Source: Megasphaera sp. MJR8396C
GTDB taxonomy: Bacteria; Bacillota; Negativicutes; Veillonellales; Megasphaeraceae
Assembly (NCBI RefSeq): GCF_001546855.1
Contig: NZ_KQ958153.1
Location: 51,617-115,616, forward strand
Direction of reading: 5' to 3'
DNA: 64,000 nt
The notes under the pieces are model-generated. The model was given only the letters and a program-made list of their open reading frames with translations. It did no database searches and was not told the DNA's origin. The position numbers were made by a program, and so were the translations under genes. Below, piece by piece: positions 26,601 through 35,437 of this stretch; position 1 is the stretch's first letter, and every line of letters starts with the position of its first letter.

Positions 26601-27164
26601 AAGCAGCAGTTTTACGAGAAACAGTGCCGCGATTTGGAAGAATCGAGAGAGAAGCTGCGGGCCGTCGTCGCCGACATCGACAAGGCCATGGCCGACCAGT
26701 TCGGCAAGGCCTTTCAGGACATCGGCGTCCATTTCCAGCAGATCTTCAGCTGCCTCTTTGAAGGCGGGTCAGCCCATTTGGCCCTGACCGATAAAGAACA
26801 TATTTTAGAGTCCGGCGTAGAAATCTACATCCGGCCGCCGGGAAAGAAACAGCAGTCCCTGACCCTTCTTTCTGGGGGCGAACGAGCCCTGACGGTCATC
26901 GCCCTGCTGCTGGCCTTTTTGGCCTTTCATCCGGCGCCGTTCTGCCTGGTCGACGAAGTTGATGCGGCCCTGGACGAAGCCAATGTAGAACGCATGGCCA
27001 AATATCTTCAAAATTACAGCGGCTCGACGCAGTTCATCGTCATCACCCACCGGCGAAAGACGATGGAAGCGGCCAATACTCTCCTGGGCGTCACCATGGA
27101 AGAAAAAGGCGTATCGCGGCTGCTATCGGTCAAAGTAGATGAATTATTAAAGGAAGGAACATGA
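23610..27164 (+). CDS. smc: SMC chromosome condensation ATPase
   Basis: An 1184-residue structural maintenance of chromosomes protein that compacts and segregates DNA with ScpA and ScpB. Walker A is GPNGSGKS at 31-38. Two long coiled coils flank a hinge at about 500-670 (GGSLTGGSTR is its end). The C-terminal head has the signature LSGGERALT near 1087 and Walker B with the catalytic Glu in FCLVDEVDAALD. Length is standard. scpA and scpB are not here. Its own ribosome site is weak (GAAGAG), and a leader ORF overlaps the start. ftsY overlaps or abuts its stop. Confidence 0.98.
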   Translation: MQLLKMELRGFKSFADKTTLNFDKGMTAIVGPNGSGKSNISDAVRWVMGEQNIRQLRGQRAEDIIFAGTQTRRPQGAAEVSLYFDNSDHALDTEFTEVVVTRRLFRSGDSEYYINRRSCRLKDIHNLLADTGIGQDSMAVIGQNRVDRILNSKPEERRVIFEEVAGISRFKGRKAEGLRKIAETERNLERIGDLTSVLEEQLEPLQKQAETLQQFRELDGERLAYEGTLTLQELRNSERLLAKVENSRQSASAEEQAASKELEGAEQRRKALLADLAADDEKLRRLDEAAMAVHHDLDSLIHRQEACVQRQSDLAEQEADAKLEEAQLEQRRLSWEEQLKTFQSQQGQKEVELAAAQKALALTKTLVKQADDKAQKAAADLKERLDANSSRSRDVFMLSRDCDDLRRRLEENADACEEADRAFKDKKQALEDVKAQRRDVEDRRDEWQQKVRDLEADAASHQEAAAKAKNLLEGVETKYRRLRRDVDGALQRIGVLRSMEQEHEGLGRAVKVVLTAQQPWRSHLCGAVGELCRIPGKFAVAVDVALGAASRHIVAEDERAAKQAISYLKEKKAGRTTFLPLDTLRHRTRTADEERAASEPGILGFASDVITYEEKYKTVFTSLLGKTLLADTMDTGSAVAKKYGHRLRIVCLDGTQFNAGGSLTGGSTRAQEGSLISRRALMEDLQQQIDDGQKELEALTTQGKSLRQTVTDGQAVLTRTESDLQKAQQEAAQAEWQVNRLDKEQQDLEKSVADMDQHVEDLDTARADIQADLVSKEGALSALEDAPETDVRQWQAAADAAKAEADQCRTTLTECQISAATLQEQVRHGEEQLTQHASRQDELTSQQEALKKRQEELLNCRQTTEQLLQDLAKNIDVKQAETARSDEAKEAFFKSRSERLQQSHDLDVLVDDLRQRSQTWQQRLNAADIQMEKYKSDISHHEERLAMQGLSRQEAMDRRREGSLKELHDKVSQLKGQIAALGTINPAAEDDYKAALDKQQFYEKQCRDLEESREKLRAVVADIDKAMADQFGKAFQDIGVHFQQIFSCLFEGGSAHLALTDKEHILESGVEIYIRPPGKKQQSLTLLSGGERALTVIALLLAFLAFHPAPFCLVDEVDAALDEANVERMAKYLQNYSGSTQFIVITHRRKTMEAANTLLGVTMEEKGVSRLLSVKVDELLKEGT

Positions 27165-27166
27165 TT

Positions 27167-28111
27167 ATGGGATTTTTTTCAAAACTTCGAAAAGGCTTAG
27201 AAAAGACAAAAAATTCACTCATTCAAAATATAGAAACCGTCGTCCGCGGCTACGCGAAAATCGACGACGACATGTATGACGACTTGGAAGCCGTCATGCT
27301 GACCGGTGACATCGGCGTCGAAACGACGGAATACCTTCTCGACCAGATCCGGACCGGCGTCAAAGACCGGGAGATCAAAGACGGTAATGACGTCGTTCCC
27401 TATCTCGAACGGTGCATCGTCAAGCTGTTGAATGAAAACGACGAACCCGTGCCGGAAACGGACGGGACGCGGGTCATCTTCGTCGTCGGCGTCAACGGCG
27501 TCGGCAAGACGACGACCATCGGCAAGCTTGCCAAATTCTATGAAGAACAGGGGAAATCGGTCATGCTGGCTGCCGGCGATACCTTCCGGGCCGCAGCCTC
27601 GGAACAGCTGACCATCTGGGCCGAACGGGTCGGTGCTCCCATCGTCAAACATCAGGAAGGCGCCGATGCGGCAGCCGTCGTCTTCGATGCCACGGCTTCG
27701 GCCAAAGCCCGAAACATCGATATCCTCTTAGTCGATACGGCAGGCCGCCTGCAGACCAAGTCGAACCTCATGGAAGAACTGCGGAAAATGGCTCGCATCG
27801 CCGGTCGCAACATCGACGGGGCTCCGCAGGAAACGCTGTTGGTCCTCGATGCTACGACGGGCCAGAACGCCGTCAGCCAGGCTAAGCTCTTCGGCGACGT
27901 CGTGCCCTTGACCGGTGTCGTCCTGACCAAGCTCGACGGCACGGCGAAAGGCGGCGTCATCCTGTCGATTAAACGGGAACTTGGCGTCCCCGTCCGCTGG
28001 GTCGGTGTCGGCGAAGGCGTCGACGACCTTCGTCCCTTCGATGCCGCTCAGTTTGCCGACGCCCTCTTTGATAAGAACGTCGCAGCCCGCGAAGACGGCG
28101 AAGAAGACTGA
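27167..28111 (+). CDS. ftsY: FtsY, signal recognition particle receptor
   Basis: A 314-residue SRP receptor GTPase. The NG domain has VGVNGVGKTTTIGKLA, DTFRAAA, DTAGRLQ and TKLDGTAKGG; the acidic A domain found in E. coli is absent, as in Firmicutes. The N-terminus MGFFSKLRKGLEKTKNSL is an amphipathic membrane-targeting helix. ATG 27167 suits AGGAAGG at 27151-27157 better than ATG 27161. It is coupled to smc, a common pairing. Confidence 0.97.
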   Translation: MGFFSKLRKGLEKTKNSLIQNIETVVRGYAKIDDDMYDDLEAVMLTGDIGVETTEYLLDQIRTGVKDREIKDGNDVVPYLERCIVKLLNENDEPVPETDGTRVIFVVGVNGVGKTTTIGKLAKFYEEQGKSVMLAAGDTFRAAASEQLTIWAERVGAPIVKHQEGADAAAVVFDATASAKARNIDILLVDTAGRLQTKSNLMEELRKMARIAGRNIDGAPQETLLVLDATTGQNAVSQAKLFGDVVPLTGVVLTKLDGTAKGGVILSIKRELGVPVRWVGVGEGVDDLRPFDAAQFADALFDKNVAAREDGEED

Positions 28112-28121
28112 GGGGGAGGCC

Positions 28122-28940
28122 ATGATCATCCTCGAAGAAGTCGGATCGAAGCTTACGGCCCTGCGCCGGGAACGTCCGCTGATCCATCACATCACGAATT
28201 TTGTCACCATGGACGACTGCGCCAATGCGACCCTGGCTATCGGCGCCTCGCCGACGATGACCAATTCCGTCGAAGAAGTCGCCGAAATGGCCGGAGCTGC
28301 CAAGGCCCTGGTCCTCAACCTGGGCACCCTTCAGCAGTGGACCTTGGAGGCCATGGTCCTGGCCGGAAAGGCGGCAGCAGCAAACGGTGTGCCGATCATC
28401 TTCGACCCCGTCGGCGCCGGCGGGACGACCTTTCGCACCCAGGCTGCCCTGCGCCTGGTACAGGAACTGCCCCTTTCGGTAATCCGCGGCAACGCCGCGG
28501 AAATCACCTGCCTGGCCAACCATCAGAGCGGCCAGAACCTCGGTGTCGACAGCCTCGTCCGTCCCGTAGACAGCGCCTTGGCGGCGGACCTTGCCCAAAA
28601 GTTGGCGACGACCATCGCCATTACCGGCGCCGTCGATATCATTTCCGACGGCACCCGGACAGCGACCGTCCATAACGGCTGCCCCATGCTGACCTACGTA
28701 TCCGGTACGGGCTGCATGACGTCGTCCCTCATCGGCTCCTTTGCCGCCGTCAGCGACGCCTTTACGGCAGCCGTATCCGGCGTCACGGCCATGGGTATCG
28801 GCGGAGAACTGGCCATGGAAAGAGGCGGCAGTGCCGGGCCCGGTTCCTTCCACGCCCTTTTATTCGATGCCTTTTACAGCCTCAACGATCGTATGTTACA
28901 ACAGTATGGAAAGGTTCTGATTACCGATGAACAATGTTGA
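28122..28940 (+). CDS. thiM: Hydroxyethylthiazole kinase
   Basis: A 272-residue ribokinase-fold enzyme that phosphorylates hydroxyethylthiazole in thiamine salvage. Motifs are PLIHHITNFVTMDDCANATLAIGASP at the start (family signature), DPVGAGGT, RGNAAEI and the anion-hole region SGTGCMTSSLIG. GGGGGAGG precedes ATG 28122. It overlaps thiW by 14 bases. No TPP riboswitch is visible, so regulation may come from the smc-ftsY transcript or a distant site. Confidence 0.96.
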   Translation: MIILEEVGSKLTALRRERPLIHHITNFVTMDDCANATLAIGASPTMTNSVEEVAEMAGAAKALVLNLGTLQQWTLEAMVLAGKAAAANGVPIIFDPVGAGGTTFRTQAALRLVQELPLSVIRGNAAEITCLANHQSGQNLGVDSLVRPVDSALAADLAQKLATTIAITGAVDIISDGTRTATVHNGCPMLTYVSGTGCMTSSLIGSFAAVSDAFTAAVSGVTAMGIGGELAMERGGSAGPGSFHALLFDAFYSLNDRMLQQYGKVLITDEQC

Positions 28941-29430
28941 ACTTAAAAAAATGACGGCGACAGCTATTTTCATCGCCATCGGGGTCATCCTGGCTCCCTT
29001 CGTTTCGTTTCCCTTCGGCGGGGCCCGGGTCTTTCCCCTGCAGCACCTCATCAACGTCCTCTTAGCCGTCCTCGTCGGCTGGCGTTATTCGACGGCCGGT
29101 GCCTTCTGCATCTCGTCGATCCGCATGGCCATGGGCGTCGGGACGGTCCTGGCTTATCCCGGCAGCATGATCGGTGCAGCCCTGGCCGGAATCCTGTATA
29201 AACGGACCGGGTCCATTTGGGGTGCCGTCGTCGGTGAAATCGTCGGGACCGGCCTTTTAGGCGGCCTCATCGCCTATCCGGTAGCGGCCTACGTCTTAGA
29301 TTCCAAAGCCGTGGCCCTGTGGTTTTTCATCGTCGCCTTTTTACCCAATACCTGCCTCGGCGCGGCTTGCGGAGCCCTGTTATACCGCTTTTTGCCCGTC
29401 CGTAAATTGGCCGGCCAATTGGAAAAATAA
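28927..29430 (+). CDS. thiW: ThiW, thiazole uptake membrane component
   Basis: A 167-residue hydrophobic protein with about five membrane helices, matching the ThiW family, the substrate-binding membrane component for the thiazole precursor. FPFGGARVFPLQHLINV near the N-terminus is characteristic. Overlap with thiM and the shared pathway support the name. The ATPase and coupling subunits of an energy-coupling transporter are not in this window. Confidence 0.9.
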   Translation: MNNVELKKMTATAIFIAIGVILAPFVSFPFGGARVFPLQHLINVLLAVLVGWRYSTAGAFCISSIRMAMGVGTVLAYPGSMIGAALAGILYKRTGSIWGAVVGEIVGTGLLGGLIAYPVAAYVLDSKAVALWFFIVAFLPNTCLGAACGALLYRFLPVRKLAGQLEK

Positions 29431-29562
29431 TAATTGCAACTTGTTTACAAACCTTATCTTGACTTATAAAGTTCGGTATATTAAACTATAAAGTGGTACT
29501 GGGTTTTATGTTTGAGTTTTGGAGACAGTATGTTTTATTTTTTGGGAGTAGGATGTGTTTGA

Positions 29563-30153
29563 ATGACAGAAAATATCCGCGCTAAGATTTTGGCGGAAGC
29601 CTTGCGTGAAATCGATCAGCACGGGGCAGAATTCCACATGGATGATTTGGCCCGCCAGCTGCGTATCAGTAAGCGAACCTTATACGAATATTTTTCGTCA
29701 AAACAGGAAATCGTAGAACAAGCAATCATTTCATTTTTCGATCCGATTTACGAATATCATCAGAAGCTTCTTGATGATAAGACGATGACTTGTGAAGAAA
29801 AAATCATTGCCTTTTTTGAAATACCTAATAAAAATTGGAAAGTCTTGTCCGTGCGGAATATATGCGAACTTTTGGAGAAGATGCCCGATGTCTACGAACG
29901 CCTGGAATCCCGTTACCAAAAGGATTGGAGTCTCTTAGAACAAATCCTCGATGAAGCCCAGCAAACAGGGGAATTCAAGCCTTTTGACAAAGTCCTGTTA
30001 TTGCGCATGCTGCACAGCGCATCCGATGACATCCTCGAGTACTTCAACGATGTCAATCAAGATTCCAGTTTTAGTGCCTATATGAAGCGGTGTGTCGAGG
30101 TCTTATTATACGGCATTAAAAATCAGGAATCGAAAGAAATAGGAGGAAACTAA
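29563..30153 (+). CDS. TetR-family regulator of the RND pump
   Basis: A 196-residue regulator. The N-terminal helix-turn-helix (about 10-50) includes FHMDDLARQLRISKRTLYEYFSSKQEI, a clear TetR type. The C-terminal ligand domain is divergent. The adaptor gene starts two bases after its stop, so it belongs to the same transcript and probably represses it. The 130 bases upstream are AT-rich and contain TTGACT plus the repeated ACTATAAAGT-like element near 29461-29492, a possible operator. Confidence 0.9.
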   Translation: MTENIRAKILAEALREIDQHGAEFHMDDLARQLRISKRTLYEYFSSKQEIVEQAIISFFDPIYEYHQKLLDDKTMTCEEKIIAFFEIPNKNWKVLSVRNICELLEKMPDVYERLESRYQKDWSLLEQILDEAQQTGEFKPFDKVLLLRMLHSASDDILEYFNDVNQDSSFSAYMKRCVEVLLYGIKNQESKEIGGN

Positions 30154-30155
30154 AG

Positions 30156-31328
30156 ATGATGCAAAAACGCAAACTTGCGACGATGAGTGTTGCCGTCCTG
30201 ACGGCTGCGGCGCTCCTAGCCGGTTGTGGCGCTGATAAAGACGCAGCTAAAGCGGCCGTTGCTGTCAATACGTATAAGGTCGTCGCGGCAGACACTCCCA
30301 TTCGGGCCGAATACAGCGGTACCGTATCGGCCATGGATAAAGTGCCCATTCAGCCGCGGATTTCCGGCCGGGTCGTAGAAAAATACGTCCAGGGCGGTCA
30401 GGATGTTACAGCAGGCCAGGCCCTGTTCCGCATCGACAGCCGCACCTACGATGCCGCCTTAGCGCAGGCCCGGGCAACACAGGCCCAGTCTGAAGCCAGT
30501 TTGGCCAATGAACAGTTAAATCTGCGCCGTTACCAGGCCCTGGCAAGTCAAGATGCCATTCCGCAGCAGACCGTAACCGACCAGGAAGCGGCAACAAGGC
30601 AGCAGGCGGCTGTCGTTGCGGCCAATGCAGCCCAGGTCGATGCCGCCCAGGATAACGTCGACGACACCATCGTCTATGCGCCGTTCAGCGGCAAGCTCAA
30701 CGTCGACGACGTTCCCATCGGTACCTATGCTACGGCAGGCTCTACGGCCTTGGTTACCATTTCGTCGAGCAATCCTGTTTATGTCGAATTTTCCATCAGT
30801 GAAGCCGAATACCTGCAGATGACCAAGCAGGGGACGGACGGTTCGGGCAATAACTGGGGCGATCACCTCCTGCTCCGCCTGAGCGACGGCTCCGTATATC
30901 CTTATGAAGGCCGCATTGCCCAGGTCAACCACGGCATGGACGGCAGCTCCGGCTCGATCATCGTCAAAGCCGTCTTTGACAACCCGGAAAACCTGCTCAT
31001 CCCAGGCCTGTATGCAACGGTCATTTCCGATACCAGAATTCAGCGCAGTGCCTTGTCCGTACCGCAGCGGGCTGTCCAGCAGACCCTCGGTAAATACTAC
31101 GTATCCGTCATCGACGGCAATGGACAGGCTCAGACTCGTGAAGTTACGCCGGGCCAGAAAGTCGGTAAGTTCTGGATCATCACCAGCGGACTTCAAAGCG
31201 GCGATGTCGTCATCGTCGACGGCTATCAGAAAGCCAAAGGAGCTACGCTGGACCAGCACCTGCTGACCAAGGCGGATATCGACAACGATAACTCCAATAC
31301 GGCCTCTGACTCGTCGTCGAACAAGTAG
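30156..31328 (+). CDS. RND efflux adaptor lipoprotein (AcrA/MexA type)
   Basis: A 390-residue periplasmic adaptor. Signal peptide with lipobox LAGC puts the mature N-terminal Cys at about 24, so it is lipid-anchored. The body shows the RND/MFP order: beta-barrel start YSGTVSAMDKVPIQPRISGRV, lipoyl domain VQGGQDVTAGQALFRID, an alpha hairpin rich in Ala/Gln (about 100-165), and VYAPFSGKLNVDDVPIGTYA. AGGAGG precedes the ATG. It links the inner-membrane pump encoded next to an outer-membrane channel, which is not encoded nearby. Confidence 0.95.
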   Translation: MMQKRKLATMSVAVLTAAALLAGCGADKDAAKAAVAVNTYKVVAADTPIRAEYSGTVSAMDKVPIQPRISGRVVEKYVQGGQDVTAGQALFRIDSRTYDAALAQARATQAQSEASLANEQLNLRRYQALASQDAIPQQTVTDQEAATRQQAAVVAANAAQVDAAQDNVDDTIVYAPFSGKLNVDDVPIGTYATAGSTALVTISSSNPVYVEFSISEAEYLQMTKQGTDGSGNNWGDHLLLRLSDGSVYPYEGRIAQVNHGMDGSSGSIIVKAVFDNPENLLIPGLYATVISDTRIQRSALSVPQRAVQQTLGKYYVSVIDGNGQAQTREVTPGQKVGKFWIITSGLQSGDVVIVDGYQKAKGATLDQHLLTKADIDNDNSNTASDSSSNK

Positions 31329-31340
31329 GGAGGCGAGACT

Positions 31341-34300
31341 GTGATATCAAAGTTTTTTATTGACAGGCCCATTTTCGCCGTCGTCATTTCGCTGATCATC
31401 TCCATCCTCGGCATCATTTCAATCGTGACACTGCCGGTAGCCAAGTATCCTCAGGTTACGCCGCCTCAGGTCCGCGTGTCGGCCTCCTATCCCGGGGCGA
31501 ACGCCGAAGTCATCGGCACGACCGTCGCCAGCGTTATCGAACGCCAGATGGTCGGCGTCGACAACTTAGTCAGTTTGGAAAGCTCCAGTAATGACAACGG
31601 CACCTATTCGCTGACGGCCCAGTTTGAAACGGGCAGTGACGGCGACATGGATACGGTCAATACCCAGAACCGTGTCAGCCAGGTTTCTTCGACCTTGCCG
31701 TCAGAAGTCACGGCGACAGGGGTTACCGTTCAGAAGTCGACGAGTTCCATGGCTATGGTATTCGCCCTGACCTCGCCGAACGGTTCTTATGATGAAACCT
31801 TCATGAAGAACTATGCTACCCAGTACTTCATGGATGCCTTGAAATCCGTTCCCGGCATCGGCAGCGTCCAGGAATTCGGTTCCGACTATGCCATGCGTAT
31901 CTGGCTCAATCCGATGAAGATGAGCATCCTGAACGTCACGCCGACGGACGTCATTTCAGCCATCTCGGCACAGAATACCCAGGCTGCCGTCGGTACCATC
32001 GGCGCCCAGCCGTCGGCTAACAACCAGACCTATCAGTACACCATGCGTACCGATGGCCGTCTGCAGACAGCCGAACAGTTTAAGAACGTCATCATCCGCA
32101 CCAATACGGACGGCACCATGGTCCGCGTCGGCGACGTCGCTGAAGTCAACTTAGGTTCTAAAGATTACAGCGTCACGTCCAAACTCGGCGGCAGTAATGC
32201 GGCCGGCTTCATGATCAGCCTGACGGCTGATGCCAACGCCATGCAGTCCGTCAGCGGGGCTAAAGCGGTCCTGGAAAAGGCGAAAGAATCCTTCCCGTCC
32301 GACATGGACTATGCCGTCGTATACGACAGCACCAAGTTCATCCGGGCCTCCATCGAAGAAGTTATCCAGACCTTCATTGAAGCCCTGCTCCTGGTAGCGC
32401 TCATCGTTTACCTCTTCTTACAGAGCGGCCGGTCGACCCTCATTCCGTTGATCGCCGTCCCGGTATCCCTTCTCGGGACCTTTGCTCTCTTTAAAGTCCT
32501 CGACTTCTCGATTAACACCTTGACCTTGTTCGCCATGGTTCTGGCCATCGGTCTCCTCGTCGACGATGCCATCGTCGTTATCGAAGCCGTCGAATATGAA
32601 ATCAAGTATAACGCCCGAAGTCCGCGAGAGGCGACGATCATCGCCATGGAAAACGTACAGAACCCGGTTATCGGCGTTGCCTGCGTCTTGGCGTCGGTCT
32701 TTATTCCGGTCGCCTTTATCAGCGGCATGAGCGGTATCCTCTATCGCCAGTTCGCCCTGACCGTTGCCGTGTCGGTCCTCATTTCGGCCTTCGTCGCCCT
32801 GACCCTGACACCGGCTATGTGCTCGACCATCTTGAACATTCATAAACCGGAAGAAAATCCCAAGGGGATTTACAAATTCTTCAACAAATTCAATGAGTGG
32901 TTCGACCGCCTCATCGCCTGGTACGGCAAGGTTCTGGCTCACTTACAGCTCCACCTGCGCTGGTGCGTCGTCTTCCTGATCATCATCAGTGCGGCCACCC
33001 TCGGTGTTTTCAAAGTCATGCCGACAGGCTTCGTACCGGCCGAAGACAGTGCCTTCGTCATGATGGATATCACCTTGCCGGAAGGCATTTCTCAGACGGA
33101 AACGAAGAAAATCAGTGAAGAAATGGGCAATTGGCTGAAAGAACAGCCCGGTGTTGAACAAGCCATGAACATCGTCAGTTACGGCATCCTGGCCGACGGC
33201 CAGAAATCGAATGCCGCCGCTGCCTTCATCGGTCTGACCGACTGGGATCAACGTACGACCAAGGATCTGTCGGTCAACGCCTTGATCGGCAAGATCATAG
33301 CCCGCGGTGCTCAGATTCCTCAGGCTTCGATCATCGCCCTCAACCCGCCGCCAATTGACGGTATGGGTACGTCGTCGGGCTTCTCCATGCAGCTTGAAGA
33401 CCGCGGCGGCCATACGACGGCTGAACTGTCGGAAACGGCACAGAAAGTCATCGCCGCTGCCCGCCAACGTCCGGAAATCGGTTCGGTTTACACGGCTTTT
33501 GCCGCTGACACCCCGGGCTATCAGCTGGAAATCGACCGCGACAAAGTCGCCCGTGAAGGCGTCTCCCTGAGCGATCTCTATTCGACGCTCCAGGCTTTCT
33601 ACGGTTCCTATCAGGTCAATGACTTCACCATCTTTGGCCGTAACTTCAAGGTCATCGTCCAGGCTTCTCCGGAATTCCGTGAAACCGTCGATGCCAACAA
33701 CCATATCTATGTCCGCAACTCCAGTAATCAGTTGGTACCGGTATCGAACTTCGTTCGTCCGAAACCGATGGGTTCGGCAGCGATCATCACTCGCTTCAAC
33801 GACTATCCGTCCATCAACATCCAAGGGGCTCCGGCCAATGGCTACAGCTCCGGCGATGCCATCAAAGCCTTGGAAGAAATCGCCGCGGACACCCTCGGTG
33901 AAGGCTATGCCTACGAATGGAGCGGCATGAGCCGTGAAGAAGTTGAAGCCGGCAACAAGACGGTCTACGTCTTTGGCTTGGCTATCCTCTTCGTATTCCT
34001 GGTACTGGCAGCTCTCTATGAAAGCTGGAAGGTTCCTTTTGCCGTACTGTTCAGTATGCCGGCCGGTGTCTTTGGCGCCGCCATCTTTGCTTACCTCTTC
34101 AGTCAGCAGAACAACATCTACTTCCAGATTGGGATCCTGGCCGTCATCGGCCTGGCTGCCAAGAACGCCATCCTGATCATCGAATACGCCAAAGTCCGTG
34201 TCGATAAGCGCGGCATGGATCCCGTGTCGGCTGCCATTGAAGCCGCTAAGATCCGTCTGCGCCCGATCATCATGACGTCTCTGGCCTTCGTCGTCGGCTC

Positions 34301-34493
34301 CATTCCGCTGGCCATTGCCTCCGGTGCCGGCGCCGCATCCCGTGTCAACATGGGGATTACCGTCGTCTTCGGTACGTCCGTTGCGACCATCGTCGGCGTC
34401 TTCCTCATTCCGATGATGTTCATCATCGTCGAAAACTTTGGGCACAAACGGGTTCGCCCGAAAAGCGAAATCGGTCGACTGAAAGACATGTAG
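31341..34493 (+). CDS. RND multidrug efflux transporter (HAE1, AcrB type)
   Basis: A 1050-residue inner-membrane proton/drug antiporter with 12 helices and two large periplasmic loops. The family start is FFIDRPIFAVVISLIISILG. Proton-relay residues are present: Asp408 and Asp409 in GLLVDDAIVV and Lys941 in AAKNAILIIEYAK, the same positions as AcrB plus one. GTG start with GGGAGGCGA upstream. Presence of a complete RND pump argues for an outer membrane. A terminator follows; no TolC-type gene is adjacent. Confidence 0.97.
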   Translation: MISKFFIDRPIFAVVISLIISILGIISIVTLPVAKYPQVTPPQVRVSASYPGANAEVIGTTVASVIERQMVGVDNLVSLESSSNDNGTYSLTAQFETGSDGDMDTVNTQNRVSQVSSTLPSEVTATGVTVQKSTSSMAMVFALTSPNGSYDETFMKNYATQYFMDALKSVPGIGSVQEFGSDYAMRIWLNPMKMSILNVTPTDVISAISAQNTQAAVGTIGAQPSANNQTYQYTMRTDGRLQTAEQFKNVIIRTNTDGTMVRVGDVAEVNLGSKDYSVTSKLGGSNAAGFMISLTADANAMQSVSGAKAVLEKAKESFPSDMDYAVVYDSTKFIRASIEEVIQTFIEALLLVALIVYLFLQSGRSTLIPLIAVPVSLLGTFALFKVLDFSINTLTLFAMVLAIGLLVDDAIVVIEAVEYEIKYNARSPREATIIAMENVQNPVIGVACVLASVFIPVAFISGMSGILYRQFALTVAVSVLISAFVALTLTPAMCSTILNIHKPEENPKGIYKFFNKFNEWFDRLIAWYGKVLAHLQLHLRWCVVFLIIISAATLGVFKVMPTGFVPAEDSAFVMMDITLPEGISQTETKKISEEMGNWLKEQPGVEQAMNIVSYGILADGQKSNAAAAFIGLTDWDQRTTKDLSVNALIGKIIARGAQIPQASIIALNPPPIDGMGTSSGFSMQLEDRGGHTTAELSETAQKVIAAARQRPEIGSVYTAFAADTPGYQLEIDRDKVAREGVSLSDLYSTLQAFYGSYQVNDFTIFGRNFKVIVQASPEFRETVDANNHIYVRNSSNQLVPVSNFVRPKPMGSAAIITRFNDYPSINIQGAPANGYSSGDAIKALEEIAADTLGEGYAYEWSGMSREEVEAGNKTVYVFGLAILFVFLVLAALYESWKVPFAVLFSMPAGVFGAAIFAYLFSQQNNIYFQIGILAVIGLAAKNAILIIEYAKVRVDKRGMDPVSAAIEAAKIRLRPIIMTSLAFVVGSIPLAIASGAGAASRVNMGITVVFGTSVATIVGVFLIPMMFIIVENFGHKRVRPKSEIGRLKDM

Positions 34494-34533
34494 TCGGCTC
34501 CTGACTTACCCGCGTTTAAGCTACCATTCCTGA

Positions 34534-34567
34534 CACGCTCTGCCAATTCGGCAGGGCGTGTTTTTTT
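34534..34567 (+). terminator. Terminator after the RND operon
   Basis: CACGCTCTGCC / GGCAGGGCGTG, loop AATTC, T7 tail. Confidence 0.92.
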
Positions 34568-34890
34568 GTTTTCTCCTACGAATTTTCACGATACACGGCG
34601 ACTTCAAAAAGCGCGGAAACGGGCTGTCCACCTGTGAATTTTAATGGTTCTGTATTGACAGAACTAATCATTCTATGTTATATAGTAATGAGATAAATGC
34701 GAAATTCGTCTTTTATCATGACCTCAATCCTGACGGTATCAGACGTCATCGATTGCCGCAGATGCCGGTCGGGACAGCTGTTTTCTTTACAGGCACGAAT
34801 TACCTTTTGAATAGATGATAACGAGTGCAGGACCCTTCCCAAAAGGGAGGGGGCTTATCGAGATGTATGATCGTAAAAGGAGGCAACCCT
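34568..34890 (+). other. 323-base gap: promoter and long leader of the lipoprotein pair
   Basis: Promoter TTGACA, 17 bases, TTATAT at 34655-34683. This leaves a leader of about 200 bases before the first lipoprotein. It could fold locally: TGACG/CGTCA near 34730-34750 and CCCTTCCC-AAAA-GGGAGGGG near 34834-34853, just before the ribosome site AAAGGAGG. No known riboswitch class and no convincing small ORF were recognised. Confidence 0.5.
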
Positions 34891-35403
34891 ATGAGATTCT
34901 CACGTTTTATGAAACTGGCCGTCGTCATGGCCGTCACCATCTTGGCCGCCGTCTTCATCAGCGGCTGCGGCAGTTCGGACAAATTTGCCGGTGAATGGAC
35001 CGGTACCGGGCGCTATAACCAGACCGATTTTGACTGTTTTTATGATTTGAAGATTGAAAAAGACGGCAATAGCAACGGCTATACGATTGAACAGACCCGC
35101 TCCTATTGGAATGCCAAGGAAAGCATAAGCGGCAGCAGTGCGTCTTACAGTTGGAAGAACGAAACGGAAAAATTGACCGGCAGTCTTCAGAACGATGTCT
35201 TAGAAATTGCAGGCAATAGCCAATCATCCCTGACCTATAATGCCGACAAGGAAGAGCTCCAGTATAAGACTGGTGATACCATCGTCACCCTGCAAAAGAG
35301 CAAAGACGCTGCCGGCGACTTGGATTCCTTTAAAAATCGCCAGAAAGAAGAATTGCTGGATAAGTTGAATAAAATGGGGAGAAACTTCTCCTTCACAGAT
35401 TAA
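34891..35403 (+). CDS. Small lipoprotein A of a tandem pair
   Basis: A 170-residue lipoprotein: basic start, hydrophobic segment and lipobox ISGC with the modified Cys near residue 28. The mature part looks like a small beta-barrel-type fold beginning AGEWTGTGRYNQTDFDCFYDLKIEKD-like sequence and ends with a helix SFKNRQKEELLDKL. It resembles its neighbour in lipobox, in the GEWTG/GQWVG opening and in the closing FKNR-KE-L helix, so they are duplicates. I do not recognise a named family. Start ATG 34891 has AAAGGAGG upstream. Confidence 0.75.
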   Translation: MRFSRFMKLAVVMAVTILAAVFISGCGSSDKFAGEWTGTGRYNQTDFDCFYDLKIEKDGNSNGYTIEQTRSYWNAKESISGSSASYSWKNETEKLTGSLQNDVLEIAGNSQSSLTYNADKEELQYKTGDTIVTLQKSKDAAGDLDSFKNRQKEELLDKLNKMGRNFSFTD

Positions 35404-35437
35404 AAGAACTGATATTACGACATAAGGAGGTAATCTA